Positions 35,433 through 45,211 are shown, counted from the stretch's first letter. The stretch is DNA of 64,000 nt from Nocardia sp. NBC_00403 (GCF_036046055.1 NZ_CP107939.1:8060001-8124000); one strand, 5' to 3'. Translations and numbers: made by a program. The notes: generated by a model not told the origin, from the letters alone.

Positions 35433-37858
35433 GCGCGTAACCAGGCGACGAACTTCTCGGTGTCGGCGATCAGATCGCGCATACTGCGGCCGATCGGCAC
35501 GTGCGCGCCCGCAGTCGCATCGCGCAGTGCGTCCACCACCCATTTACCTTCGCGGGCAAGGTGTTTGTTCAGATCGTCGACGCGCCCGGACACGCCCATC
35601 ACCGCGAGCGCGACCATCGCGCGGGTGGTCTGCGCGCCCTCGACGTAGCGCTCCACCTCGCGATGATCCATGCCTTCGGCAAGCAGATTGCGCCTGGCCC
35701 GCGCCAGGCTGGCCGCCTCCACCGCGGAGCGGCAGCAGGTCGCGACGAGTTCATCGGCGATCGCCTGCGGCAGCTGCGGGGTCTTGGCCAGCGAGCGCGC
35801 GTCATCGAGGTAGCGGCGCACCGGGTCGCTTGCCATCCTGACCTCGATCACCGAACGCTCGCGCCGCTGCACCTCGAGCACACAGGCGTCCAACTGCATG
35901 CGGCGGACGGCCTCGGCCAGCCGCTCGTCGTGGGTGAACACGATCACCTGGCGCGTCCACGCGACGACGGCGAGCACCCTGGCCAGCCCGTCCACCTTCG
36001 CCGGGTCCATCGCCTGCACCGGGTCGTCGATCATGACGAAACGGAAGGGACTCTGTTCGACGGTCGCGCGCGGCAGGAACAGCGACAACCCCAGCGCATG
36101 CAGCTCGCCCTGGCTCATCACGCCGAGCGCCGCGCCGTCGACGTCGTCAACGGTGACATCGAGCAGCACACGCCGCGCGGTTCCGGCATTGCCCTGCAAC
36201 GTGATTGCGCCGAGTTCCACATTGCTCTGCTGCCGCAGCGTGTGCCAGACCCAGCGCGCCGTCGTCTCCAGCGGCGCCATGCGTTCGCCGCGCAACCCCG
36301 CGGTCGCGGACTTGAGCCAGTCCTCGGCTCGCCGGACCGTGCGCAGGACGCCCGCTTGCGCGGCCACCCGCCGAGCTCCGTCCAACCAGCCGACGAGGCG
36401 GGGCACCAGCGGCGACCACACTTCGTCGATCCGGCTCAGTTCCTTACGGGTGCCCTGTTGCAGCAGATCGAGTTCGTCGACGAGCCGCGCATGCGCACAA
36501 CGCAACTGGTCGGGCAGCTCAGCGGTGTACTCGGCCGAGCTCAGCGCGGACCACTCCGACCAGGCACTGCGCACCGCTGTGGTGTCCACGGTGGGCGGGT
36601 AGCCGGGGTCGAAATCCAGTTCCGCGGGAACATGTTGCGGCAATGCCCGCGCCGCACGCACGGCTCGGCGCAGATCGGCACGCGCGGTGGCGAGCGCATC
36701 GACACGTGCGGTCAGCGCGGCGATCGAATCATCGGCGGCGCTCGACCATGCGTCGTCCAACTCCCCGCGGCCGCACACCGGGCACGCGCAACTGCCCCCG
36801 GCGGCAACATGATCGCGGGCCTTGCGCAGCAGCTCGAGCACCCGCAGATCGGCTTCGGCGTCCGCGGTGGAATCGCGAGCCAGTACGGTCGCGCATTGCT
36901 CCAGGCGCTTGGCCACCGCCTCTACCTCGGCGTTGGACGGGATGGCCAGTCGCACGATCGCGCGCAGGCCCGCGGGTCCGGACGGATCGTCGGCGGAACC
37001 GAATACCGCACGGCCGATCGCGGTGAGATCCGGTTGCGCGGGGCGCAGCAGACCTGCGAGCCGGATCGCGCGATCGTCGGCCACCGACTCGAGCGTGGCG
37101 ACCAGCCCCAGGCGCTGCTGCCGCGAATCTCGTACCACACGTTCCAATTCCAGTCGGCGGGCACGAATCCGCTCCTGCGCCATGGTCAGTTCGTCGAGGC
37201 CGAGCAGCTGGTGCAGCGCGTCGAAGAGGTCGCTGGGTTTGCCGTCGACCAGCGCACCGAGCTCGCTGTAGGACAGGAAAGGGCGGTACAGGTCGAGCAG
37301 TCCGGACCAGCGGTCGGTATCGAATTCCGTTGGCGGGCCTGGTGGTCGCTGTTCGGTCCAGCGCGCCGCGCCGAGGTCGGCCTCTGGTGACCATTCCTTG
37401 GCAATGGTCAGCTCGGAATCGCTTCCCGTGGTGAGCAATTCCAGCTCGATGCGGGTGGAGTCGGACTCGTGCAGATTGCGCCAGCCCTCCCGCCATGCGG
37501 CGGACCTACCGTCCCAGCGGCGATTGCCGCCGGTCAGCGCCAGCTCCGCGGCCTCGGCGAAGCTGGATTTGCCGCTGCCGTTACGTCCGACGACCAGGGT
37601 CAAACCGGGACCCGGCGGCAGCTTCAGCGATACCTCGGGTCCGATGCCACGGAAGCCACGCACCCGGATCGCGCGCAGGAATATCCCCGAATCATCGAAC
37701 TCCGTTGTGCGGTCGGGAGACTCGGTGCCGAGCGCCTGCAACACCGCGTGCGCAACATCGGCCGTGACCGTGGGATCGGCAGCAAGCCTGCGGGCAACCA
37801 CCGCGGTGAGACGCGGCACCGATTCCGTCGCCGGGTCGGCATCGGGATCCGTGCGCAT
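35429..37858 (-). CDS. SMC/RecF-like ATPase with zinc-hook-like motif
   Basis: An 809-aa ABC-type ATPase. About 60 helical residues come first, then IRVRGFRGIGPEVSL and Walker A VVGRNGSGKSSFAEA. A long helical middle holds CACPVCGRGELDDAW, a Cys-rich CPxC element like a Rad50 zinc hook or a zinc finger. Near the C-terminus lie the signature motif MSQGELHALGLSLF, Walker B FRFVMIDDPVQAMDP and the D/H-loop VIVFTHDERL. ATG at 37858 has GGAGGGGG; the frame upstream to 38155 is not family-like. Likely acts on DNA ends or structures; repair and defence are both possible. Confidence 0.85.
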   Translation of the reverse strand: MRTDPDADPATESVPRLTAVVARRLAADPTVTADVAHAVLQALGTESPDRTTEFDDSGIFLRAIRVRGFRGIGPEVSLKLPPGPGLTLVVGRNGSGKSSFAEAAELALTGGNRRWDGRSAAWREGWRNLHESDSTRIELELLTTGSDSELTIAKEWSPEADLGAARWTEQRPPGPPTEFDTDRWSGLLDLYRPFLSYSELGALVDGKPSDLFDALHQLLGLDELTMAQERIRARRLELERVVRDSRQQRLGLVATLESVADDRAIRLAGLLRPAQPDLTAIGRAVFGSADDPSGPAGLRAIVRLAIPSNAEVEAVAKRLEQCATVLARDSTADAEADLRVLELLRKARDHVAAGGSCACPVCGRGELDDAWSSAADDSIAALTARVDALATARADLRRAVRAARALPQHVPAELDFDPGYPPTVDTTAVRSAWSEWSALSSAEYTAELPDQLRCAHARLVDELDLLQQGTRKELSRIDEVWSPLVPRLVGWLDGARRVAAQAGVLRTVRRAEDWLKSATAGLRGERMAPLETTARWVWHTLRQQSNVELGAITLQGNAGTARRVLLDVTVDDVDGAALGVMSQGELHALGLSLFLPRATVEQSPFRFVMIDDPVQAMDPAKVDGLARVLAVVAWTRQVIVFTHDERLAEAVRRMQLDACVLEVQRRERSVIEVRMASDPVRRYLDDARSLAKTPQLPQAIADELVATCCRSAVEAASLARARRNLLAEGMDHREVERYVEGAQTTRAMVALAVMGVSGRVDDLNKHLAREGKWVVDALRDATAGAHVPIGRSMRDLIADTEKFVAWLRA

Positions 37859-38274
37859 GCGAAACCCCCTCCACCACGGAACGGCGTCCTGGCGACCCCA
37901 GGGCCCGGCGTCACTGTCGAAAGCTGTGCGAAACGCTACCCGATCGTGTCGAATTCGCCCACCGCACGGTCCGAATGTGCTGGTAGGGGGCTCGAACCTG
38001 CCCGCGGGGATGGTATGGCCATCGAGCGTCAGGGGAATGCGCTCGATGTCCACCCCTCGCCAACCCCGGCGGGCAGCTCGATGGTGTCTCACCCGATGCG
38101 GGTGGCTCGGCCGAGCCGAACAGAACAGAATGACAGAAACCGACCGGTAAGGCAAGGCACATTTGTCTCGAATTTTTCGACTGCACAGCGATTTCCAGGC
38201 AAAACCCGTGGGTAGCGCGGCACTTGTCGGTGGGCTGCGGTAGAAATCCGGTCAACCGAGAAACGGGGGAATAC

Positions 38275-38307
38275 ATGACGCAGAGCCGAGCGGGAGCCGC
38301 CCGATGA
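38275..38307 (+). CDS. 10-codon leader peptide coupled to the SWIM gene
   Basis: ATG at 38275 is preceded by GGGGGA (38265-38270) and reads MTQSRAGAAR, ending in a TGA whose ATGA overlaps the start of the SWIM gene at 38304. The SWIM gene itself has only a weak Shine-Dalgarno, so ribosomes may load at the leader and pass on. Inference from sequence only. Confidence 0.45.
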   Translation: MTQSRAGAAR

Positions 38308-41207
38308 CGGCACCGTGGACCGAGGAACAGGTCAGCGCGCTGGCACCGGACGCGAGCTCGCTGTCGGCCGCACGCAAGCTCGCCGGACGCTGGCACGGCG
38401 CGGGGTATCACGACACCGCGCTGTGGGGCCTCTGCAAGGGCAGCGGCGCCAAGCCGTATCAAACGATCGTCGATCTGGCCGGTCCGGCGTACAAGTGCTC
38501 GTGTCCCAGTCGCAAGTTCCCGTGCAAACACGCGCTGTCGCTGCTGCTGAGCTGGTCGGGCGGGTCCGTCGAAGAGGCAGCGCAGATCGCCGATTTCGCC
38601 ACCGACTGGATCACCGGCCGCGCCACTCGCGCTGCGGCGAAACCAGCTGGAGAAACCGCCGCGCGCACGCCGAATCCGGCCACGGCCGAGCAACGGCGGG
38701 TGCGGGTGACCGCGGGGCTGGAGGAACTCGATATCTGGCTCGGCGATCAGGTACGCACCGGGCTCGCCCAGAGCGATCGGTCCTTCGGGGCGTTCGAGGC
38801 GATCGCCGCACGGATGGTCGACGCACAGGCGCCCGGTATCGCCTCGGCGCTGCGGCAACTGCCTGCCACGGTGGTGACCAGCGCGGATTGGCCGGACCTT
38901 GTCCTGCGTGAATTCGCGCGGCTACACCTGCTTGTCGCCGCGCATCGTCGCATCGACGACATGTCGCCCGCATTGGCGGCGAGCATCCGCTCCCACATCG
39001 GCTATCCCGCACCGGCCGAGAGCGTGCGCGACGAGCCTGCTGTTCGCGACAGCTGGATGGTGCTCGGCGTCCGCACCAGCGAGGAGGAACGGCTCTACAC
39101 GCGGCGAAGCTGGCTGTACGGCAGGGAAAGCCGGCGCTGGGCGCTGCTCGTCGAGCACTCCTTCGGCACACCGAGTTTCTCCGCGGAGGTGCCCGCCCCC
39201 GGCATGATGGCCGACGCGCACCTGCACTACTACCCGGGGGCCGCGCCATTGCGCGCACTGTGGGGCGAACGGCACGGTCCCGCAGAACCATTCACCACCT
39301 TCCCGGTCGCAGCCGAAGCCGGCAGCATCACCGCCGCGCTCGATGCGCACGCACGGGCGCTCGGCGCGGATCCGTGGCTGCGGTCCTGGCCGATCCTGCT
39401 CACCGACGTCGTACCGGTACCCACCGAAAATGGTTGGTATATAGCGGAATCCGGCGGTGCGGCGGTACCGGTTGTGCCGATCGAGCAGCCGTGGCGGCTA
39501 CTCGGCGTGTCCGGCGGTCATCCGGTGACGCTCGCCGCGGAGTGGACTGCCGATGGCCTTGTCCCGATCTCGGCATTCACCGCGGGCGAAATCGTCGACG
39601 TGAGCGGCCAGGGACTCACCGCCCGCAGCGCCAGGAATTCGGCTGCGACGCAGTCGCAGAACGCCGCAGACCTGACCTCCGTCGCATTGCTGGGCACCGC
39701 GCGCCGCGCTCCGGACCCGGCCCGGCTCGATCCACCGGTCGCGGCCGCGGCGGCCGAGCTTCGCTCCGAGCCCGCACTGCTGCTGCTCGAATCTGCCGCA
39801 CTGCGTGACACTTTCGCGCGCGGCGGGGTGGCAGCGGGCACCGCTACCCCACCCGAACCCGCCGAGGACGACACCCGGCGACTACTGCCGAGGCTCGCGG
39901 CGTCCCGGCTGTCGCGCATGGTGGCCGACCGGTCACCGTTTCTCGCGGAATGGTTCGCCGCGGCCGCGCCGTACGACTACCGCGCCCCCGATGCACTGTG
40001 CGGGCTATTACTGGAACACGCGAAAACGAACGCCGAGCTGCGCGAACCCCTTTTGCGCCTGGCCGGTGCGCGCGGTCGCTGGTTGGCGATACAGCATCCG
40101 GAGTGGCGAAATCTGGTGCGGCACAGTACGACAACTCCGACTGCGGAGGTATGGCAGTTCGGCAGGCCGCCCGAGCGGCGGGACTGGCTCACCGATCTGC
40201 GCCGCCGCGACGCGGCCGCCGCGCTGGCGGCGCTGACCGCGGCGTGGCCGAAGGAATCCGGCCCGCTGAAAGCGGAGCTGCTCGCCGTCCTCGCCGACGG
40301 GATTTCAGCGGCCGACGAGGCGCTGCTCGAGACGGCGTTGGACGATCGCCGCGCCGACGTCCGCCGCACCGCCGCCGGACTGCTCACCCTGCTGCCCGAC
40401 TCGGCGTTCGCCCATCGGATGACGCGGCGCGCGACCCAATGGTTGGCCACGATCTGGGCCCCTGCCGAAAACAGCTCGCTCCGTGCGCATCTCACCATCG
40501 AGCTGCCCGACGAACTCGACACCGCGGATCACCGCGACGGCATCGCCGACCGCACGGTGGAGTTCACCTACCGGTGGGGCGGCGGACCCGACGTCACCGC
40601 GGGCCGCGTCCGCCAGCTCGTCGCCGCGACGCCGCTGACGCACTGGGCGGCAGCGCTGGGTACGCCGGAGCGGGTGACGCAGGCCGCCATCGCAGACCGG
40701 TTCCGGCAGCCGGTCTTCGACGGCTGGGTCGATGCCACACTGGCGCAGCACGATCCGGCGTGGGCCCATGCCCTGTTCAACGCCGGCGTGCCGTCCGATC
40801 TCGCCATGCTGCGCCGCCGTGAGCTCTTCGCGCTGCTGCCGCTCGCCGACCGGACCACGCACCTACTGCAGCTGGACGGATCGTGGCTCTCGGAGATCGA
40901 GGCACTGTTGCCCGCTATGGGGCACCCGTGGCCGGAACCGTTGGCCCAGCATCTGATTCTGCTGCTGTTCGAACGCGCGCGCGCCGCGTACCAGCCGCCG
41001 GGGACCAACCGCCCCGGCGCACACGGCGCGACGCCGAGCGCACACCGGTCACTGCTCGCCGCAGCGGCCACACACCTGCCGCTCGTCGCGGCCCCTGCGG
41101 TCACCGTGGTGGCCCGCCGTTGCGACGATCCCGGCTGGGAGCAGGCCTTCAACCAACTCGCCCACGACCTCAACCACCGCTCGATGATGCTCGAGGAGTT
41201 GCAGTGA
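38304..41207 (+). CDS. yehQ: SWIM zinc-finger protein (YehQ-like)
   Basis: A 967-aa protein, first large gene of a SWIM/MoxR/DUF5682/VWA cassette. Residues 65-76 form the SWIM zinc finger (CSCPSRKFPCKH: C65, C67, C74, H76), usually a DNA- or protein-binding module. The remaining ~890 residues are largely helical and Ala/Leu rich, with possible HEAT-like stretches (LLAVLADGISAADEALLETALDD, split). E. coli YehQ is the named homologue by architecture and context. Its stop overlaps the MoxR GTG (GTGA), with GAGGAG upstream of that start. Confidence 0.88.
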   Translation: MTAPWTEEQVSALAPDASSLSAARKLAGRWHGAGYHDTALWGLCKGSGAKPYQTIVDLAGPAYKCSCPSRKFPCKHALSLLLSWSGGSVEEAAQIADFATDWITGRATRAAAKPAGETAARTPNPATAEQRRVRVTAGLEELDIWLGDQVRTGLAQSDRSFGAFEAIAARMVDAQAPGIASALRQLPATVVTSADWPDLVLREFARLHLLVAAHRRIDDMSPALAASIRSHIGYPAPAESVRDEPAVRDSWMVLGVRTSEEERLYTRRSWLYGRESRRWALLVEHSFGTPSFSAEVPAPGMMADAHLHYYPGAAPLRALWGERHGPAEPFTTFPVAAEAGSITAALDAHARALGADPWLRSWPILLTDVVPVPTENGWYIAESGGAAVPVVPIEQPWRLLGVSGGHPVTLAAEWTADGLVPISAFTAGEIVDVSGQGLTARSARNSAATQSQNAADLTSVALLGTARRAPDPARLDPPVAAAAAELRSEPALLLLESAALRDTFARGGVAAGTATPPEPAEDDTRRLLPRLAASRLSRMVADRSPFLAEWFAAAAPYDYRAPDALCGLLLEHAKTNAELREPLLRLAGARGRWLAIQHPEWRNLVRHSTTTPTAEVWQFGRPPERRDWLTDLRRRDAAAALAALTAAWPKESGPLKAELLAVLADGISAADEALLETALDDRRADVRRTAAGLLTLLPDSAFAHRMTRRATQWLATIWAPAENSSLRAHLTIELPDELDTADHRDGIADRTVEFTYRWGGGPDVTAGRVRQLVAATPLTHWAAALGTPERVTQAAIADRFRQPVFDGWVDATLAQHDPAWAHALFNAGVPSDLAMLRRRELFALLPLADRTTHLLQLDGSWLSEIEALLPAMGHPWPEPLAQHLILLLFERARAAYQPPGTNRPGAHGATPSAHRSLLAAAATHLPLVAAPAVTVVARRCDDPGWEQAFNQLAHDLNHRSMMLEELQ

Positions 41208-42319
41208 CCACCACCACCGTGTCCACCGAAGACACCACACCGGACCTGTTACGCCCCCACGCCGAACAGGCATACGCCCACGAACTGCGGGCGCTGACCG
41301 CCATCGACGACCGCCCGCGCCCGCCCTCGTGGCGGCTCTCGCCCTGGGCGGTGGTCACCTATCTGCTCGGTGGCACGCTCGACGACGGCACCGTGATCAC
41401 TCCGAAGTACGTCGGCCCGCGCCGACTCATGGAGGTCGCGGTGGCCACCCTGGCGACCGACCGGGCGCTGCTGCTGCTCGGTGTGCCAGGCACGGCCAAA
41501 ACCTGGGTGTCGGAACATCTTTCGGCTGCCATCTGCGGCGAGTCGACACTGCTGGTGCAGGGCACCTCCGGCACCGCGGAAGAAGCGATCCGCTACGGCT
41601 GGAACTACGCGCGACTGCTGGCAGAAGGGCCGAGCGAAGGCGCGATGGTGGCTTCGCCGGTGATGACCGCGATGAGTCGCGGCGCGATCGCCCGCATCGA
41701 AGAACTCACCCGCATCCCCTCGGATGTGCAGGACGCGCTGATCACCGTACTGTCGGAGAAGACGCTGCCGGTTCCCGAACTCGGCACCGAGGTGCAGGCC
41801 GCCAAGGGCTTCAACGTCATCGCCACCGCCAATGACCGCGACCGCGGCGTCAACGACCTGTCCTCGGCACTGCGCCGCCGCTTCAACACGGTGGTGCTGC
41901 CGCTGCCTGCCAGCGAAGACGACGAGGTCGCCATCGTCACCCGTCGCGTGGAACAACTCGGCTCCGCGCTGGAACTGCCCACCATTCCCGCCGCCGCCGA
42001 GGAAGTGCGCCGCGTCGTACGCATCTTCCGCGAACTGCGCTCCGGCATCACCGCCGACGGCCGCACCAAGCTCAAGTCCCCGTCGGGCACCCTGTCCACC
42101 GCCGAAGCAATCTCGGTCATCACCAACGGCATCGCCCTGTCCGCACACTTCGGCGACGGCATCCTGCGCGCCTCCGACATCGCGGGCGCCGTCCTCGGCT
42201 CGGTCATCAAGGACCCGGTCTCCGACGCCGTCGTCTGGACCGAATACCTGGAAGCCGTCGTCCGCGAACGCCCCGACTGGTCCGATTTCTACCGCGCCTG
42301 CCGCGACGTGAACGGGTGA
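41204..42319 (+). CDS. yehL: MoxR-type AAA+ ATPase (YehL-like)
   Basis: A 371-aa AAA+ ATPase. Walker A is LLLGVPGTAKTW. Walker B is weak: IARIEELTRIPSDVQDALI has Ile-Glu-Glu in place of the usual Asp-Glu. Sensor 1 is NVIATANDRDRG, and the arginine-finger region is SSALRRRF. GTG start overlaps the SWIM stop. MoxR ATPases act on VWA-domain partners, here the 45208 gene, as in E. coli yehL/yehP. The original long open frame begins upstream inside the SWIM gene and is not used. Its stop overlaps a GTG that opens the 75-aa frame downstream. Confidence 0.92.
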   Translation: MTTTTVSTEDTTPDLLRPHAEQAYAHELRALTAIDDRPRPPSWRLSPWAVVTYLLGGTLDDGTVITPKYVGPRRLMEVAVATLATDRALLLLGVPGTAKTWVSEHLSAAICGESTLLVQGTSGTAEEAIRYGWNYARLLAEGPSEGAMVASPVMTAMSRGAIARIEELTRIPSDVQDALITVLSEKTLPVPELGTEVQAAKGFNVIATANDRDRGVNDLSSALRRRFNTVVLPLPASEDDEVAIVTRRVEQLGSALELPTIPAAAEEVRRVVRIFRELRSGITADGRTKLKSPSGTLSTAEAISVITNGIALSAHFGDGILRASDIAGAVLGSVIKDPVSDAVVWTEYLEAVVRERPDWSDFYRACRDVNG

Positions 42320-42543
42320 GCCACACCCCGAATCGGCGCAGCTCGGTGCTGCGACGGCCGGGATGTGCACACGAACACAGATATTCGACCCGAGGTAGCA
42401 GGGTGACTCACACATACGTCGACACCGATACACACCCGGAAACCACAAGCCACACGGGATACATCCGCGCATGCGGGCAACCGCACGAAATCGGTGCGCA
42501 CAGCCCGGCCGGCGCGGCACGGAAACAAGGGGTAGCACCGTGA
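42316..42543 (+). CDS. Overlooked 75-aa reading frame bridging MoxR and DUF5682 genes
   Basis: A GTG at 42316 overlaps the MoxR stop (GTGA), and its own TGA overlaps the GTG of the DUF5682 gene (GTGA at 42540-42543). The product is rich in His, Thr, Arg and Ser (SHTGYIRACGQPHEIGAHS) with no family. Third-position GC is clearly lower than in flanking genes and no Shine-Dalgarno precedes it, so it may be translated only for coupling, or not at all. Confidence 0.4.
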   Translation: MSHTPNRRSSVLRRPGCAHEHRYSTRGSRVTHTYVDTDTHPETTSHTGYIRACGQPHEIGAHSPAGAARKQGVAP

Positions 42544-44897
42544 TCCAGACGTATCCAGGCGCTGACACCAACGGACACGCGGACACGAACGTGCAGGGCG
42601 GTGACGGACCAGTGACGCGAGTATTCGGCATCCGCCATCACGGGCCGGGTTCGGCCAAGTCGCTGCGCGCGGCGTTGGAGGCATTCCGGCCCGATGCGAT
42701 CCTGATCGAAGGTCCTGCGGATGCCGATCCGCTGGTCGGTTATGTCGCCGCGGACGGGATGGCACCGCCGGTGGCGCTGCTCGCCTATGTGCCGGACACG
42801 CCGGCCAAGGCGGCGTTCTGGCCGTATGCGGTGTTCTCTCCGGAGTGGCAGGCGCTGGGGTATGCGGTGGAACACGGTGTGGCCGTGCGGTTCTGCGACC
42901 TGCCCGCCACCACCGTGCTCGCCCGCGACGACGAACCCGGTGATCACATCGACCCACTCGCCGAGTTGGCCGCGGCTGCTGGATACGACGACGCCGAACG
43001 CTGGTGGGATGCGGTGGTCGAATCGGCAGCCGACTCCACCGCTTTCGAGGCGATCACGGAAGCGATGGGAGCAATCCGCGATGCCGCCGCCGCAGGAACG
43101 CTCGGCGCCCGGACCGACTACAACGGAGAGCCGACCGAAGACGGCGCACACGAAAGCGGCTCGGTTGCTGTCGAATCGGAGATCGCGCCACGAGTGCCCG
43201 TCGCGATCGACGAGCACACCCTGCGGCGTGAGGCGTACATGCGGCAGACGATGCGCAAGGCGCTCAAGGACGGAGCGCGACGGCTCGCGGTGGTCTGCGG
43301 TGCGTGGCATGCGCCCGCGTTGGTCGGCAAGCTCGGACCGGCGGCAGCGGATATGCGGCTGCTCAAGGGGTTGCCGAAGGTGAAGGCCACCGTGACCTGG
43401 GTGCCGTGGACGCATTCACGGCTGGCCTCGGCATCCGGTTATGGCGCGGGCATTACCTCGCCGGGCTGGTATCACCATCTGTTCACTCAGACCGAGCAAC
43501 CCATCGCCCGGTGGCTGACCAAGGTGGCCGGGGTGCTGCGGGCGCATGATCTGCCGGTCTCGAGTGCACACATCATCGAATCCGTCCGGCTGGCCGAGAC
43601 TCTCACCGTGCTGCGTGATCGTCCGCTTGCCGGGCTTTCCGAGGTCACCGAGGCGGTGCGTTCGGTGATGTGCGCGGGCGACGAGACGATGGTCCGGTTG
43701 ATCGCCGCCGAACTCGTCGTCGGCGAGGCGCTCGGCGCCGTGCCGGAGGGCACGCCCACCGTGCCGCTCGACGCCGATCTGCGGGCCAAGATCAGAACAC
43801 TGCGCATGAAGCAGGAGGCCGTATCGCGGACCCTCGATCTGGACCTGCGCAAAGAACGGGAGGTCGATCGTTCCCGGCTGCTGCATCGGCTGCGCCTGCT
43901 CGGCATCGGCTGGGGCACACCGACCACCGGGGAGGTGCGCAGCACCGGCACCTTCCGGGAAACCTGGACACTGGAATGGCGGCCGGAGTTCGCGGTCTCG
44001 ATCATCGAGGCCTCCCGCTGGGGCACCACCATCCGCACCGCCGCCGAGTCGAAGATCCTCGATCTGGCCAACCGCGACGGCAGCACCGTCGCCGACCTCA
44101 CCGCCGCGCTGGAAACGGCACTGCTGGCCGACCTCGGCGGCGCCACCGACGGCCTCATCTCCCGACTGGAATCGGTTGCGGCACTGGACCACGACGTGAG
44201 CCACCTGCTCGCCGCCCTGCCGGGTCTGGTCCGCACCCTGCGCTATGGCGATGTGCGCGGCACCGACACCAAGGCGCTCATCCACGTCGCCGACGGTTTG
44301 CTGGTACGCATCTGTGCGGGCCTCCCCGGCGCGGTCACCGGGCTGGACGCCGACGCCGCCGAGCAACTGCGCAGCCTCCTCGACGCAGCCCACACCGCCA
44401 TCCACACCAGGGACGACGGCTGGGCCACCAAGGAGTGGCTCGCGGCGCTGCACCGCCTCGCCGACCGCGACGATGTCCACGGCGCGCTGGTGGGCCGCGC
44501 CGTCCGGCTACTCTGCGACGCGGGCATCATCGATGAAACAGAGTCCGCGCGGAGGCTATCCGCCGCACTGTCGATCGGTAACACCGCCGCTGCGAAGGCC
44601 GCCTGGATCGACGGTTTTCTCGGTGGACGCGGTCTCTTGCTCGTCCACGACCGAGAGTTGCTGCGCCTCATCGACGATTGGCTGCGCGAACTCGGCGACG
44701 ACCAGTTCGTCGAGACACTCCCACTGCTGCGCCGCACCTTCGGCGCTTTCGAATCGGGAGAACGCCGTGCCATCGGCCAGGCCGTCCGCGACGGCGGCGC
44801 ATTCCAGACCGACAACACCGACAGCACATCCTTCGACGTAGACCGGGGACTGATCGCCATGCGCACGGTCGCCGAGATTCTGGGGGTCGCCGGATGA
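42540..44897 (+). CDS. yehM: DUF5682 family protein (YehM-like)
   Basis: A 785-aa protein, third core member of the cassette. The family N-terminus is VFGIRHHGPGSAKSL with DAILIEGPADAD soon after, resembling a TraB/ChaN-like fold (histidine pair, later VVCGAWHAPAL). The C-terminal half is helical. GTG at 42540 has AAGGGG at 7 nt and adds 24 residues before the motif. GTG at 42612 starts four residues before FGIRHH, as in most homologues, and is a real alternative. The stop overlaps an ATG at 44894. Function unknown; works with the MoxR ATPase by context. Confidence 0.88.
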   Translation: MIQTYPGADTNGHADTNVQGGDGPVTRVFGIRHHGPGSAKSLRAALEAFRPDAILIEGPADADPLVGYVAADGMAPPVALLAYVPDTPAKAAFWPYAVFSPEWQALGYAVEHGVAVRFCDLPATTVLARDDEPGDHIDPLAELAAAAGYDDAERWWDAVVESAADSTAFEAITEAMGAIRDAAAAGTLGARTDYNGEPTEDGAHESGSVAVESEIAPRVPVAIDEHTLRREAYMRQTMRKALKDGARRLAVVCGAWHAPALVGKLGPAAADMRLLKGLPKVKATVTWVPWTHSRLASASGYGAGITSPGWYHHLFTQTEQPIARWLTKVAGVLRAHDLPVSSAHIIESVRLAETLTVLRDRPLAGLSEVTEAVRSVMCAGDETMVRLIAAELVVGEALGAVPEGTPTVPLDADLRAKIRTLRMKQEAVSRTLDLDLRKEREVDRSRLLHRLRLLGIGWGTPTTGEVRSTGTFRETWTLEWRPEFAVSIIEASRWGTTIRTAAESKILDLANRDGSTVADLTAALETALLADLGGATDGLISRLESVAALDHDVSHLLAALPGLVRTLRYGDVRGTDTKALIHVADGLLVRICAGLPGAVTGLDADAAEQLRSLLDAAHTAIHTRDDGWATKEWLAALHRLADRDDVHGALVGRAVRLLCDAGIIDETESARRLSAALSIGNTAAAKAAWIDGFLGGRGLLLVHDRELLRLIDDWLRELGDDQFVETLPLLRRTFGAFESGERRAIGQAVRDGGAFQTDNTDSTSFDVDRGLIAMRTVAEILGVAG

Positions 44898-45211
44898 AGT
44901 CCTCAGCACCACAACAATCTCGGGACACGCGCCTCACTCGCGCCGCCCGAATCACCCCTCGCAGCACCTGGCCCGCTCGCAACACCCGAAGCACCATTCC
45001 CAGCACCCAACCCACCCAAACCACGGGCGACACCCCAACGACCGCTCACAACACCCGATCCGCGAGCGACACCAGAACCATCGTGAAGCCGCCGGATGAA
45101 CCCTCGCAGCGGTATGTCCGTCGCGCGAACACCTCCGACTCGGGCACCAGCACTTCGACCTACTTGACCACACAAATGCGGACCATCGACTTCCCCGGAG
45201 TACCTGGATGA
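44894..45211 (+). CDS. Overlooked 105-aa Thr-rich reading frame bridging DUF5682 and VWA genes
   Basis: ATG at 44894 overlaps the DUF5682 stop (ATGA) and has GGGGG at 8 nt. Its TGA overlaps the VWA start (ATGA at 45208-45211). About a fifth of residues are Thr, with many Ser, Arg and Pro (STQPTQTTGDTPTTAHNTRS), so it is probably disordered. Codon use is closer to real genes than that of the 75-aa frame. No family recognised. It fills the only gap between the two genes. Confidence 0.45.
   Translation: MKSSAPQQSRDTRLTRAARITPRSTWPARNTRSTIPSTQPTQTTGDTPTTAHNTRSASDTRTIVKPPDEPSQRYVRRANTSDSGTSTSTYLTTQMRTIDFPGVPG

Noticed and set aside
35501..37390. A 629-aa + strand frame opposite the SMC-like ATPase
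   Set aside because: Antisense shadow; all ATPase motifs are on the minus strand.
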